This document shows, one piece after another, positions 1 through 11,058 of a stretch of DNA of 64,000 bases. The position numbers were made by a program, and so were the translations under genes. Position 1 is the first letter of the stretch. Every line of letters begins with the position of its first letter. Source of the stretch: Amorphophallus konjac (lineage: Eukaryota; Streptophyta; Magnoliopsida; Alismatales; Araceae). Under the pieces are notes generated by a model, which saw nothing but the letters and a program-made list of their open reading frames with translations, did not search any database and had not been told where the DNA came from. Where the stretch lies: NCBI GenBank assembly GCA_022559845.1, contig CM040121.1:514022566-514086565 (forward strand). Direction: 5' to 3'.

Positions 1-146
1 ATGGATCAAACCACACAATTCAAACCACACTGCACAGCGATCTTTAAGGTGGTTCGGATGCAACGACAACAATCCTATGTCCACCCCTCACCAAACCCGG
101 TGAGGCTACACTCGGGGATAAATCCCCAAACGAAGATGACGCTCCA

Positions 147-421
147 AACACACACACAGGATGACACCTGCCCACACACACAGGGACGCACTCCAACACA
201 CACACACACGGAGACGAGGACTCCAACACGATCCAACAACTGGATCAACAATACACACGCACGCTGTGACAGATGCAGCGCTCCACACACTAAATCGACC
301 GGATCTAAATAGATCCACACACACACACACACGTAGATCTAAGAAGATCCACGCACACACACGAATCAGACACGACACACACACACACGACCACGGATCC
401 AAAATGATCCACACACACACA
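147..421. repeat. Degenerate (CA)n microsatellite cluster
   Basis: Many short CA runs are interrupted by ATCCA and GATC-containing spacers. Long overlapping open frames here on both strands are low-complexity artefacts of the CA/TG repeat and are not genes. Confidence 0.85.
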
Positions 422-1003
422 AGTGCTTACAGTTTATGAGGAATACAAATGTAACACCCAAAACACAAAGGCAATGAGGCACAGTTTAGAAAAATGTATG
501 CTGTTGATCTTTGAACGTGGCTTCAATCATCACTTGAGCAGAGCTTGAAAGACTTCAGATGGATCTTGAGAAACAATATTCATTCACCTTTTAGCAGCCT
601 TTTCTCGAATCCGTGCTTGCTTGCTTCTTCTTCTTTCTCCCTTGGGCAATCTTCCTTTGAATCCTTGCTTGCTTGCTTCTTCACTTCATTGGAGGTTGCT
701 AGCTTCAGATTGAGCTTGAATCATCTTGGAAATAGATGATGAACTTGCTACACAAGGTACTGTTCACGGAGCTACAGTACCCTCTTCTTCCTCCTTGGAC
801 AGCCTCCCCTTAGATCTCTTAGTTGGTTAGGGTTTATGACTCCAATGAGATGTTTTATAACCCTTGAATGGTCCATAGACAAGTCCCATACCAGATCCAC
901 AAATCCTGCCTTGATTGGTGGCAGTGGGCATAAACAATTGGGTGAAGATTCCTCTCCACGAGCTTGAAATCAAAAGTCAATATTGGGGGCTTCGAGGAGT
1001 TTG

Positions 1004-1211
1004 GTCGACCGGAGGCACTGCAATCGACTGGAAATCTGCAGATAGAGCATTTTTACATTCTGTCAAAACCGGTTGACCGACCCTATGGTGGCAGTCAACC
1101 GACATGCAACTGGTCGACCGACCATTGGCCGGCGGTCGACCGAACTTCTACAGAGTTCCATCTTTTCGGTTCTGCCAATTCTGGTCGACCGGCCATGGTC
1201 CGTTGGTCGAC
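1004..1211. repeat. Paired GTCGAC palindrome cluster, window-start copy
   Basis: GTCGAC-like hexamers start at 1004, 1023, 1072, 1094, 1113, 1135, 1184 and 1206. Three of the four pairs (1072/1094, 1113/1135, 1184/1206) have exactly 22 bp between starts; the first pair is 19 bp apart and one partner is ATCGAC. The flanks read GGTCGACCG here, against GGTCGACCA in the Copia element at 24583-35968. Confidence 0.8.
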
Positions 1212-1935
1212 CGAAATGACCCAGACCTGCAAAAATGAAGTGTTAGCCCAATGAAACATATCCATATGATAAAGGCTTCATGTCCTCATTTATTTCATAC
1301 ATTTTGGGATTGGATTTAACTTTGTTTATGCATTTATAAGACTCAAACCATTTGAGCATATGTCATAACATAAAATGGCCTTAAGTACGGTCAATGCTCA
1401 CTCTTGAAGATTATGCATGAAATGCGTTTATGAACAATGCAAAAGACTTAGAGAACCTTCATTTGCAAGCCACATCCAAGCTAAAAGGTTTCATGTTTAA
1501 GGTGCAAGAATGCGGTGTCAAGAAGAGGTATATGAGATACACATGGTGAGATCGATGCTAAGATAAGGTAAGAATCTCACCAATGGTTCTTGACAGTTCA
1601 TGACATATACCACCTGTTTTGGATTGTAGAAAAGTAAGGTGCTTATCCACACGTTTGGTTAACCAGGTGACTGCCATGAGATTATAAGTTTGATCTTGCA
1701 AGCGAAATAGAAAAGGTGAATACATCATAAATTGAAATCTCTTGTAAAGTCAACAAAGTCACCCAAGGATCAAGACCATATAGCCATGCATTCGACCAAT
1801 CATGTTGTAGCCTCAAAAGTCATTTGTCAACTCAATCATATTTAAACAACAACATGAATGTACACAGTCATCAATAACATGTGCAATCAACCATAAGTTT
1901 AGTTATCATCACTTAATCACACATTAAGTTTAGTT

Positions 1936-1981
1936 ATCATCAAAACCATAACTCAACAATCATCAAAACCATAACTCAACA
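1936..1981. repeat. Two 23-bp tandem copies at the LTR terminus
   Basis: A 23-bp unit beginning ATCATCAAAACC and ending CTCAACA is present twice, head to tail (1936-1958 and 1959-1981). It resembles the last bases of the intact Copia LTR, so the LTR terminus appears duplicated. Confidence 0.75.
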
Positions 1982-2352
1982 TGGATTAATGGTCTAGACT
2001 TTCTAAGTGTTTTTTCTCCGCATATATTTTTTAAAAAATAGAATAAAATTTTAAAAATGTTTTATGAAATTAAAGCTATTTTCAAGAAAGTTGTTGGTTT
2101 TTGTTTCTGGTTGTGTGACTCACCTTAGAAATATAGAGAGGGTGTAAAAGTTTAGTAGAATGAATAAAATAAAATTATTTTTGTTTCAAGTATAATTGAA
2201 TTAGATGGTATAAGACCAACCACAACCGTTGATAAAGCAAAGATGACAGATGAAAATCACAAGAGAATTAGAGGTTTTTGATGAGTAACAATATCTAGAG
2301 GTGATCACATATATATCTTTAAAAATCTATGTATTCTATGTTTATATTTATA
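1982..2352. other. AT-rich spacer, no feature seen
   Basis: AT-rich sequence between the decayed LTR and the MULE. No ORF, RNA gene or repeat boundary is supported. Confidence 0.6.
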
Positions 2353-2361
2353 TTTCTTAAA

Positions 2362-2476
2362 GGCTTTTTTGCAAATAACCATGGTTAAAGTTGAAATGAC
2401 AAAAAAACCATTTCTGGATTTACATTAGTAGGGATACCATTTCTTTTATCTAAATGTAGATATGCCATCGCCGTAA
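2362..2476 (+). repeat. MULE left terminal inverted repeat
   Basis: About 115 bp pairing imperfectly with 3729-3846. Shared blocks are TTTTTTGCA, ACATTAGTAGGGATA and GTAGATATG[C/T]CATCGC. Confidence 0.75.
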
Positions 2477-2940
2477 CTGCTAGTAACCAGCCGTGCATCT
2501 AACCCTGGTTAAGTTTGACTTGATATAAGAAAAGATGAAAATACCGTTGATTTTAAAAAAAGACTCACCTCTCTATCATCCTCCTCTCATCCCTAACTGG
2601 AGGTGCCTCCGCCCAAGGTGGCATTGGGAGGGCAGCGGCTGTTCTGACGGTCGGAGGGGGAGGGGTCGGCAACGGTGTCAAGCATGACGATGGTGGAGAT
2701 GGAGGGATGTGTGTGTGTGTGGGGGGGGGGGGGCTGGAGGGTGGAATGGTTGTTGTGACCCCATTGGAGGGGGGGGGGGGAGAGGAGGGCAGCAGTGCCC
2801 GTCCACCTGATGCCGGTGATGCAGGTCATCAACGAGACTACTACGACCCACTATTGCCATACAGATCACCCCCGCTCTTCCCCCACCTCGTCGACAGGAG
2901 CAACTAAGATCCAGCCACCTCCTAGCAACCTCCCCTCCAC

Positions 2941-3107
2941 CCCCCAATGCTTCTTCCCATCACAAATTAATGAGGTCCATCCCCACTCAGGTGGTTCCTG
3001 AGCAGCTCGTCGGCATCGGACCAACCCCCACGCTTCTTCCTATCTCAAATTAATGAGGTCCGGCCCCGCTCAGGTGGTTCCTAAGTAGCCCGTCCGCATC
3101 GGACCAT
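2941..3107. repeat. Tandem duplication of ~83 bp inside the MULE
   Basis: Two similar head-to-tail segments (about 2941-3022 and 3026-3107) share 'AAATTAATGAGGTCC', 'CTCAGGTGGTTCCT' and 'GCATCGGACC'. The ORF at 3118-3528 and its opposite-strand partners are GC-rich shadows with no recognisable domain. Confidence 0.7.
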
Positions 3108-3610
3108 ACCCCCCCGCATGGTTCTCCTTCTTCCTCTTCCACCACACCTCATCCCCCCTCTCATTGACCTCTTCTTCCTCCTCCCCTATTCACCATTCCC
3201 TGCAAACCAAGCAACATCTGACCCAGTATGCCACCGTCGTGCCCACCACCATCCCTTCCCCCGCCACACATGCCAACACTCCCCCACCGGCACCAATAGC
3301 AGTCGAAGTCATGGCTGCATCCGCCGACGTCGCAACCGTAAGGTCTCTCGCCACCGCCAACAGTGGCAAAGGCACCCCGATCCTCCGCGGCGACGACCGC
3401 CAACTACGGCTGACCAACTGACCCGTCCCAATCTATGGCCGCCACGGTTCTCCCCCTCCTCCATTGCTGGGCTCGCCATTGGAGTAGGCCTCCCAATCAT
3501 ACCGGCTCCTCTCTGCCACCAGCCCTAGACGAACGAGGCCACTTCGGAGGGCGTCGAGAGGGGTTGGGGGTTGCCAGCAACAGAGGGGGAAGGCACCTCC
3601 GGCCCATTCC

Positions 3611-3633
3611 TCTCTCTCTCTCTCTCTCTCTCT
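3611..3633. repeat. (TC)n microsatellite
   Basis: An uninterrupted run of 11 to 12 TC dinucleotides within the MULE. Confidence 0.95.
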
Positions 3634-3728
3634 AATGTAAGATTTGAGAGGGATATTTTAGTCATTTGATTACAAAATAAAAAGAATATTTGAATCTTTG
3701 AAGAATCTTCATCTTTTCGTCGACGAGG

Positions 3729-3846
3729 GTTAACCGCGATGACATATCTACACTATTTAGATTAAAAAATATCCCTACTAATGTAAATTTAGGAATGATT
3801 TTTTTATCATTTTAACTTTAATAGTGATTTATGTGCAAAAAAATTC
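3729..3846 (-). repeat. MULE right terminal inverted repeat
   Basis: Inverted counterpart of 2362-2476, with scattered substitutions and short indels consistent with an old insertion. Confidence 0.75.
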
Positions 3847-3855
3847 TTCCTTAAA

Positions 3856-4845
3856 TTAGTATCTAGACCCTCATGTAAATAATACTTTTCTTAGCAGGGA
3901 AGTAGCTCCTAGAGAGGGAATTTCTTCAATGAAATACTTTGCAATAGTTTGCTTGAGGTACTCACATCACTTGGATTGGTTGTTTAAGTTCACTCTGGTT
4001 TCATTAGATCTTCCCCTAGGAAAGAGTCTTCTATTTGTAGATCTTTTTAAAGCTATTTGTTAGATACATCTTCAACCTAGTACAGTCTTCTCTCTAATGT
4101 TTTTGTTGCAGAGAGAGATAGATATATCTATTTTATTTGAACTACAACGTTTTCTTCTCGTATAGAGTTTATTCTTGCTTGAGCATACTCAGAGCTTCAT
4201 ACGTGGTTTGTGACACATAACTTTCTAATCCTATACACATGTCAATCTTAAGTCAATGGGAGACCCTAGTGGAGTTGTTGTGAGTGCTCATCCCATTCTC
4301 TATCATTAGAAATCATGCAAACATAGAAAATTGTACTATGTACCATATGTAATGCAAGATTTAATTAGAAATTGATTTTTGACAATATGTACATAAATAA
4401 GATATTTTGAAGATTTATATTGAAAATAAGTCGAGCATTTAACGCACTTGAAATTTAAATATAATGCTGGTACAGAAAGAAATTCATACAATAATCTATA
4501 AATTATGAACATAAAAATGATATTCAATTTGAAATCCAAATAATGAACGTATCATATAGCGTTGGATAATAGAAAAAAAATAATGTTCGACAAAATGTGT
4601 CAGCTTAGTACAAGATAAAACTTATTGCCCAATAAAAGTAAGGATCGAATGTGAAGAGGCGAGATCTCATGCTTAGCCATTGGCCATCAGATCTAGGGCA
4701 ACGTAGGTCGTAGCCACCTCAGAACGGAGTTCTGTAAAAGGAAAGAAGTGATCGGGGGGCCTGGGATTGCTATCCCGGGAAAAACCCTCCAATGCTTAAA
4801 TAAGCAAGGGTAAGAGTAGGGTGCGAAAGGAGACAAGGGAGGTAT
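3856..4845. other. AT-rich intergenic stretch, no gene seen
   Basis: Stop-rich in all frames apart from a 67-codon minus-strand frame (4336-4539) with no recognisable feature. Nothing here is supported as a gene. Confidence 0.6.
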
Positions 4846-5150
4846 CACTACAACAAATGGGACCTATAGCCACGAATTTTACCTACATTTCAAAAAAAAA
4901 CATAGGTATATACGACTTATTCCTACATTTTTAAAATTTCGTAGTTAACTTTCCTACGTTTCATTATGGCGTAGGTATATACCCACCTTTTTTCGATAGT
5001 TTGATGCAAAACGTAGGAAAAGTTGAGCTATTCCTACATTTTTAAGGAAACATGAGAATATAGCTTAGATATTATTTCATTTTTAATAAAATGTAGGAAT
5101 AGAATCATTTAAAAAAATTAAAAAAATTAAAAACGTAGGAATTGCATATT
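4846..5150 (+). mobile_element. One terminus of a CACTA (En/Spm-type) element
   Basis: The segment opens with CACTACAACAAA, the conserved terminal motif of plant CACTA transposons, preceded by TAT (4843-4845), which would be the 3-bp target duplication. The next 300 bp hold about ten short subterminal motifs in both orientations (CCTACATTT, CCTACGTTT, CGTAGGTATA, CGTAGGAA, TGTAGGAAT), the pattern expected of transposase-binding subterminal repeats. No matching opposite end (TTTGTTGTAGTG followed by TAT) was found in the window, so the element is either truncated or its right end has decayed. No TPase ORF is present. Confidence 0.7.
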
Positions 5151-6503
5151 AACATGATGGCGCCAATGCACAGTGTATTTGGGGAGCCCGATAGATTTTG
5201 AATCCCCCCCCCTTTTTAGTCACCCCATCCTCAAATATCTCTTCCCATCTCAACCTCCTTCACCCCATCTACCGATGAGCTCCCTTCTTCTCCGTCTCCG
5301 GTGATCTCCCTGGATGGTCGGCGTCCCCAAAAATAAGATCCGAGGGCTCACCGGTGGGAGTCTAGAATGCCGCTCGAGGCATCCGTCCCACGACTGGCAG
5401 GGACTCAGGCGCCACCATCTTTGGTGTCCGATATAGTCGCAGGCAACCTCCGATGACATGCTCTGCAGGGACTAGCTGAAGGGGGCTTCGACCAGACGAA
5501 GGAAGGTGGGTGCTCCGGCATGACCATCTACTGTGTCTGGTGCAAGCGGCTTCGGCAGCACGCCCTCTGGCGTGCGGTGCAAGGGGGCGGTGGATCCGGC
5601 ATTTGCGGCCAACGAAGGTGAGGTGAGGGAGGGGCTCCGCTTCAGCACTGGTTAGCCAGGGCTCCGAGGTCGAGTTCGCCGGCGTCCAGTGACAAAATCA
5701 CTGGTGTCGTACCAAGCGATGGCAGGGTCGCCCCTTTTGCCTTCTCCTCCGTCCCCTCTCTACCTCATTCTCGATGGAGCATGCGGCCAAGGTTCTTGCA
5801 AGAACAAATTAATTTTGAAGTTGAAGGTGGCACTGGGCCAGAGAGAAAGAATTGAAGAAACAGAAGGTGGCACAAAAAGTAGAGGCTGCCAAACTCCAGG
5901 TAGTAATAGAATTCACCTACTGGGGAGCCGGCAAGCACCCGTGAACTACCCTTACTGCAGCGGGATGGTGATGGCCACCGACCTGGAGAGCCATTGGTGA
6001 CTCTGCTTCCTACCCCTCTGCCTGCCGCGATACTCCTCCAACACCTGCTCCAAGCGCCTCATCCTATAACCAAGATCTCTCCTCCCCCCCACTACAACGC
6101 CGTCACTAGAGAAGATGCCTCTGTTCTTCTCCCAGTTCCTCCTCTCTGTGCTACGTGATGGGGATGGGTCATGGGTCTGGGTCGGTGACCATTAGAGGTG
6201 CGTTCTTTGAAATGGTTATTTTTTAATTTCTTTCCTTTCATAGGAGAACACCATTACAAAGAGATGATGGATGCATCAATTATGTGTATAGTGCTTTGTA
6301 TGTTTGTGTAGGGAGTGGGGATTTTGCTATTCTTAACTATGTGGTTGCTGGGTTTCAATTCCGTCCATCGTTACTTTTAGCCTTCTTCTCCATTTACTTC
6401 CCCTCCTCTCCTCTATGGATGGACCCATTTCTAGATATGTTGCGTAATACTAGATGCTAATTTTGGGTTTACTCTATGTGCTCCTGAAGATCTTTACATC
6501 TGA
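5151..6503. other. GC-rich then AT-rich stretch without a recognised gene
   Basis: 5240-6000 is GC-rich with short overlapping ORFs on both strands (for example 5689-6000 plus, 5250-5459 minus) and no recognisable domain. It may be cargo inside the CACTA element or the 5' region of the pseudogene that starts at 6504. 6200-6500 is AT-rich and could be the pseudogene's former promoter and leader; this is inference from position only. Confidence 0.45.
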
Positions 6504-7300
6504 ATGGAATTAGAAGTTCAATTTGGGCAGGATCAGAACCCTAGATATGATTGTCTGGTCTTAGGTAAGTGCTTTCTTCCTCCTTTGCCCCGGAATTTTA
6601 TTTCTTCTTTTTTCTGTTGGACTCTAGTGGACACACTTAAATGTGCTCTGTTTCTTTAAAATGTTTAGATCTTGACGACACCATGTATCCCTCAGCTCAT
6701 GAATTGCAGCTCAATGCTACAAAAATATAGAAGGTAATGGTCACCAAGAACTTGGTATTGGTTGTTTCATATCTTAAGCATCCCTGCTTAGACCCTAATC
6801 CAATAAATTTTTGTTTTTAAATCTTTCTCTAGATTATATGGTTGAGAAGCTTGGAATTGAGGAAAGCAAGGTACCAGAATTATGTTTAGAATTGTACAAG
6901 TGTGGAACAACAATGGCGAGCTTTAGGGTATGCCTCAATTGTTTGCCATTTGTTGAATATTTCTAGAGGGTAGTTGAATTATCATCACAGTCATCATGTT
7001 TATGTGATCACATGTTTACAATTACTTATGGTGCATGCATTCTACTTATTATTCTTCTTGGACAGGCTATTGGCTATGAATTCGACTACGATGATTTCCA
7101 CGGGTTCTAACCTTCCCCTTCCTCTTCTTTTTCCCCGTAGTTCGAAGTGTATTCTCGGAAAGATTTTAATGGTAGATTAAACTATTCCTGACAGCCTATT
7201 TTCTATCCCACAGCTTTTTTCATGGAAGGTTGCCATACGATGATCGCTGAAGCCTGATCATGTCCTGAGGAATGTGTTGCTCAGCCTGTCTAATCGAAAA
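6504..7300 (+). pseudogene. 5' part of a HAD-superfamily hydrolase gene (SDT1 / pyrimidine 5'-nucleotidase type)
   Basis: Five short exons can be followed by eye: 6504-6564, 6669-6733, 6833-6927, 7066-7103 and 7214-7300. Exons 1-4 end at GT donors and exons 2-5 begin after AG acceptors, with phases agreeing except where noted. The encoded pieces include RYDCLVL joined to DLDDTMYP (HAD motif I, DxDxT), DYMVEKLGIEESKVPEL, GTTMASF, GYEFDYDDFH and HGRLPYDD, matching in order the N-terminal half of plant HAD hydrolases annotated as suppressor of disruption of TFIIS or pyrimidine 5'-nucleotidase. Function is lost: a single-base deletion in the A-run near 6720-6725 brings a TAG into frame, another frameshift lies near 7245-7250, and the downstream exons with HAD motifs II-IV are not recognisable. 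It is a gene relic or a captured fragment (a CACTA terminus lies 1.4 kb upstream). Retained introns argue against a processed copy. Confidence 0.72.
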
Positions 7301-8147
7301 GTAGTGAGTTTCTAAGATGCTTTCCTATTGTTAGTTAAAGATATTGGAACAAACAATGAGAAGTTTCTAGAGGATGAGTTCCTCATCGGGCTTAGGCAAA
7401 GCCGAGCAACTGCATAGGTTGGTATTTACACCAAGATAGTTGAATATTATTTTTTAAATCTTTTTGCTAAAATTATGTTATGTACTGAAGTTTGGTCTTG
7501 GGACTCAATATAGGAGTTTGTCAAACTTTGCATGAATTCATGATTACTGTGAAGTAGAAATACAAAGAGAATGTCCTTGTCCATGTAGGTTTCTACGTTG
7601 ATTGTCTCACTTAAATATTGCATTTGAGTCTATAAATATGTATGGTCTTACATTGTTTCATTTAGTATCAGGTTGAAGGCTTTGCCAATCATAATGCATT
7701 TGAACTGCTTGTTGATGGGACCAGATTTTCTCGAAGCCCAGTTGCCAAGGCACAAGGCACATAGGTTGCAGCTTTTTAAAATGGTGACCCTTTAGTCGAC
7801 CTGTCCACATCAGGAGTTAGCTGGCTCAAACATATGGCCTTCACTTCTTAAGGTAGATTCACGTGTTAACTATGCATTTAGATGTGGCTTTCATGTATGG
7901 ATTTCTTTATTTAAATAGATAATTTTTTGTCATCGAGTGCTAAAAGTAATTTTTTTTATAAAATATCCTTCTTCAACCAGTGATACTTTTTGGAACTCAG
8001 GTTGACTTAAGTTCATTAGACCCCAAATTGAACCTATTCTACTTTCAAAAATGCAACGGAGTGTAAAGTTTCCATTTATCACGTGAGACACTATTTGTCA
8101 ATTCAGTAAGCTTCAATACTGAAATGAGTAATATGTTAAAAGAAGAC
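7301..8147. other. Stretch after the hydrolase relic, no feature supported
   Basis: No further exon of the hydrolase could be identified. A short open stretch near 7673-7765 is exon-like in composition but unrecognised. Confidence 0.45.
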
Positions 8148-8525
8148 TTAATTGTGATGTTGCTGGCTGTTAAGGCTCTTCATAAACTGCCACATATCTT
8201 GAGGACTGGTAAAAGATAAAGACAGCCCACTGAATTGACTATAGATCTTCGGCACTTGTTTGCTGAGCTTGCATGTAAAAAATAATTGTTGAAGGTCTCC
8301 CTTCTCCATCATATAAAAAGAACATACCGCATTACTCTCAGGCACCCATTTCCTCCTGTAAACTTTCGCCATTAGCTGTTGCTATGTAAGAAGCCACATA
8401 AAAAGCTTTGATTTCAAGGGGCACTTCTACTTTCAAGACTTAATTGTAAAAGGGATATGCTGGTAGACTACCTTGTGTACAATGATTTAACTGAGATGAA
8501 GTGCCCATTGAATTTCCAGGTTACC
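8148..8525 (-). mobile_element. LINE ORF2 fragment: linker and RT zinc-binding (zf-RVT) region
   Basis: The minus-strand reading from about 8525 gives FISVKSLY, then VPLEIKAF after a frame change, then in the 74-codon frame 8372-8148 RRKWVPESNAVC and QQLFFTCKLSKQV. This series (SVKSLY, P-x-K-IK-F, C-x-C, HLFF-x-C-x-x-[SA]) is the zf-RVT segment that follows the reverse transcriptase in plant non-LTR retrotransposons. Zinc-binding positions are partly lost and frames are broken, so it is a dead fragment. No endonuclease or RT core remains. Confidence 0.7.
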
Positions 8526-9829
8526 TTGTCTTCTTTCTGCAAATTGAGTTACCAAAAAAACAAAAGAGGTGTCAGAGAAATGCATTACGTAGGTTCTTCA
8601 TCCTTAAAGGCTCACCTTACATAAATTTGTCAATGTCGACTAGATGAGCAATGTACATAACAATTTTGAACCTTCACCTATTTATTAATCACCTGTCTGA
8701 ACATAGTGGGGGCAGTCATCTTTAAGAGAAAAATCTCTTGTTCACCTCACCCACTTTAGGAAAATAGTTGACCCATTATCAATCATTATCTTAATAATGC
8801 AATGTAGTATCATCTCACAAATTTGTCAGGCGAGAGACATAAATGGATGAATCTGATCTGAGGAGGAAGAAATGGACAGGTGGCATTTTAGTATGGCAAG
8901 ATTGCATATCTGAAATAGATTCCAGAAACTGCAGGGTTCAGAACTGGTCTGCTGATTTTCCAGCTGCTTGTGCTGATTTTGATGGTTCACGGTTGTCTGG
9001 TGATAACTGTACACCACGGAGCTATTCAAATGAAATGACATGTCCAACACATCTTAAAGAGCTCTAAGGATGGATACAAGTCAATAATGAAGAAAAGTGC
9101 CACCAAGGTAAATTCATGTTCATGTATCTACATTTATATGTATATATCTTGTATCTATATGTATATTTGTATATAGGAACATACACATATAATGTTTATA
9201 TAAGTGGATTTGCTATATTGAAACTCATTCCAAGTTTAGCACATATGGTTATGCATTTCTGATGGCTCCTTAAACCCATCATGTTTGGTTCAGTAGGACT
9301 CATCTCTATCTTTGGCAAATGGTCATTCTGCATGTTTGTATAGTTGTTTGTCTACCTAAGCTCTATTAATATATCTGCACATGTTCATTCTTGCAATTGC
9401 ATTATCTCATGCCATGAAATACTTGACTATCTCATTGTCCAGTCACTGATGTTGCTGGCATGTTTCCCTTTAGTTTTGTGATAAATTTGCTCCGGGCAGC
9501 TTGGCATTACGGTAATTCAACATGTAGTTTCTTGTAGCACTTTGTGACCCTGTACAGAGCAGTAGTCAAGGAAAGTTTTCAATGTGACAATGAAGCTGAG
9601 CCCTAATTTGTGATGTCCATGCATGTATATCTGATCTTTAGCAGTTCTCATATTCATGTTTATCTTGTTTTAGAAAAGAAAAATCTGTTTCCCGTTAAAC
9701 TTACATGAGGTTAATATGAATTGACATCATTTCATTTTTCCACTGGAACAGAATTCTTCAGACTGTCTGTTGTGGCTACAACTGACTGTTCTTCCTTTAG
9801 TTTTATTGATTTCCTCAAAATGTCATAGA
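8526..9829. other. Unassigned stretch with one exon-like ORF (8843-9067, +)
   Basis: The plus frame 8843-9067 (74 codons, Cys- and Asp-rich, ending in TAA replaced by TAA-like stop context) is followed by a GTAAAT donor-like site near 9109. I do not recognise the peptide and cannot exclude chance. The remainder is AT-rich and without recognisable genes. A TTTCTTGTAGCAC near 9526 only resembles a CACTA end. Confidence 0.3.
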
Positions 9830-10830
9830 CATTATGCCAATTGTCATTGAAACTATTGTTGTTCCTCTCTCCCATGTTGCCCATAAAACTACAACCACAC
9901 CATCTCCTAGATCTTCATCTCCTCTTTCACTAGTTAGATTCTTTCCATTCCTGCAACATTTCATCCATACTACTTTGATTCCACTAAATCCTAGGACTGT
10001 CATCAGTGGGGTCTTCTTACCTCTACAACTCCACATTTGAGAAGCAAATGACCCGCCCACTTGGTTTTGGTAGCACAAAATATGATGTGCACACATGGAA
10101 TAAATTTCAGCCTATCCTTGGTTGGCAATCTGCTGAGAGCAATATTCCCAGAGGAGCACATTCAATTTGCTTGAACTTTACTCCTCCAAACCAGCTTATC
10201 CCACAAGACAACAACCTCCACTGATCTTCTCTGCAAAAGATTTCATCGAGAAATTCCCATTATTTCCCATTGCCAGATTCTTCTCTCTTCAATTCCATGA
10301 TTCAACTGAATTCTATCACTGAGTATACATAACTGAAAGAATTGCATTCCAGTAAGCTCTCTTCTCAAGAATTCACTCCAACCACCTCCCATTCATAGAT
10401 GCTTGATAGAGAAATCTATTGTTCCCCAGAGGTTAGCTCATAGAGGAAACTGAATTTCTTACACTGTGACATCTGCACCTCATCTGTACACCACTGATCC
10501 TCACAAAACTTGATGTTTCTTCCATCTCCAAGCCTATGGATAATCAAGCACTTCATGAAGACAACACTCTCACATTCTCCTCTCTAGTCTTGTGACCTGT
10601 TGGTTTTGCTCAAAAGATTAATAAACGATTTACTGCAAGTCTTGTAGTACTTCACTCTGACTATCTGGCACCACTTGCCTCACCATGAATCTTCATCTAT
10701 CCTAAGCTTTGATATCAATGTTTCTTGTAATGCTTTATTCCAGTTTGCTATCTTGAGCAGATAGGCTGCCCCAATTAACCAGATGAAGTCCTATTTTATC
10801 TTGATTGTTCCCTCTTCAGAAGAGCACCTT
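9830..10830 (-). mobile_element. LINE ORF2 C-terminal remnant (RT tail, zf-RVT, RNase H-proximal region)
   Basis: Read on the minus strand from 10830 downward, in several frames, the sequence gives HLVNWGSL, then RLGDGRNIKF with EDQWC, then FLYELTSGEQ, a KSFAEKI segment, WRSKV, RLPTKDRLKFIPCV, HLLLKCG and finally LWATWER followed in the next frame by NNNSFNDNWHNVYDIL. This is the canonical order of the C-terminal part of plant LINE ORF2 (thumb/connection, 'GDGRxIxFWxDxW', zf-RVT, 'LWxIWxxRN'). Several frameshifts and stops are visible, for example one extra base within the LWATWER segment near 9870. It is separate from the fragment at 8148-8525, since both contain the zf-RVT region. Confidence 0.78.
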
Positions 10831-11058
10831 TCTAATAGTCTCAATTCTGTTTTCACTATTATGGGCATCTGAAAAATAGAGAATTAAAAAAAATGCTATA
10901 CTGGATAAGACAATATTGGACTATATCCATTTTCCACTGCCTGATAGGAGCTTGACCTTCGGAGTGTTCCAACCTTCTGTTGCTCTATTAAATTTCTGAT
11001 TAATCTGACTCAGCCTTGCATCTTGATAGGTCCCTCCGATAGAGGAAGTCTAGGATAG

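Larger units (their letters stand above)
1..1981 (-). mobile_element. Decayed SIRE/Maximus-type Copia LTR (truncated by window edge)
   Basis: No coding sequence is supportable here. The segment shares landmarks, in the same order, with the intact Copia LTR at 24583-26070: an 'AAGGTGGTTC' block followed by a 'TCCACCCCT' block near 47-90, a cluster of GTCGAC palindromes with 22-bp offsets (1004-1211), and a terminal 'ATCATCAAAACC...CAACA' block at 1936-1981. It is strongly diverged, carries a CA-rich microsatellite and has no polypurine tract after its right edge, so it may be a solo LTR or a truncated element. Orientation is inferred from the match to the intact LTR, whose element reads on the minus strand. 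The left end lies outside the window. Confidence 0.5.
2353..3855. mobile_element. Non-autonomous Mutator-like element (MULE) with target duplication
   Basis: The element body is 2362-3846 (1485 bp). It begins GGCTTTTTTGCAAATAA and ends with the inverted counterpart (GAATTTTTTTGCACATAA on the minus strand). The similarity continues for about 115 bp, including a shared ACATTAGTAGGGATA block and an ATCGC block. A probable 9-bp target duplication flanks it: TTTCTTAAA (2353-2361) and TTCCTTAAA (3847-3855), 8 of 9 matching. Long TIRs with 9-bp duplications are the hallmark of MULEs. There is no transposase; the interior (about 2590-3640) is strikingly GC-rich against the AT-rich TIRs, which is typical of gene-fragment capture (Pack-MULE), but I do not recognise the captured sequence. 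Confidence 0.72.

Noticed and set aside
1..439. Overlapping ORFs of 60-104 codons on both strands
   Set aside because: All are low-complexity translations of the CA/TG microsatellite, with no domain and open in several frames at once.
3118..3528. 136-codon ORF in the MULE interior as a captured gene
   Set aside because: His/Pro/Arg-rich GC shadow with rival ORFs on the opposite strand and no recognised domain.
9526..9538. TTTCTTGTAGCAC as the right end of the CACTA element at 4846
   Set aside because: The terminal bases do not match (GCAC instead of GTG), no subterminal repeats precede it and no matching 3-bp target duplication was seen.
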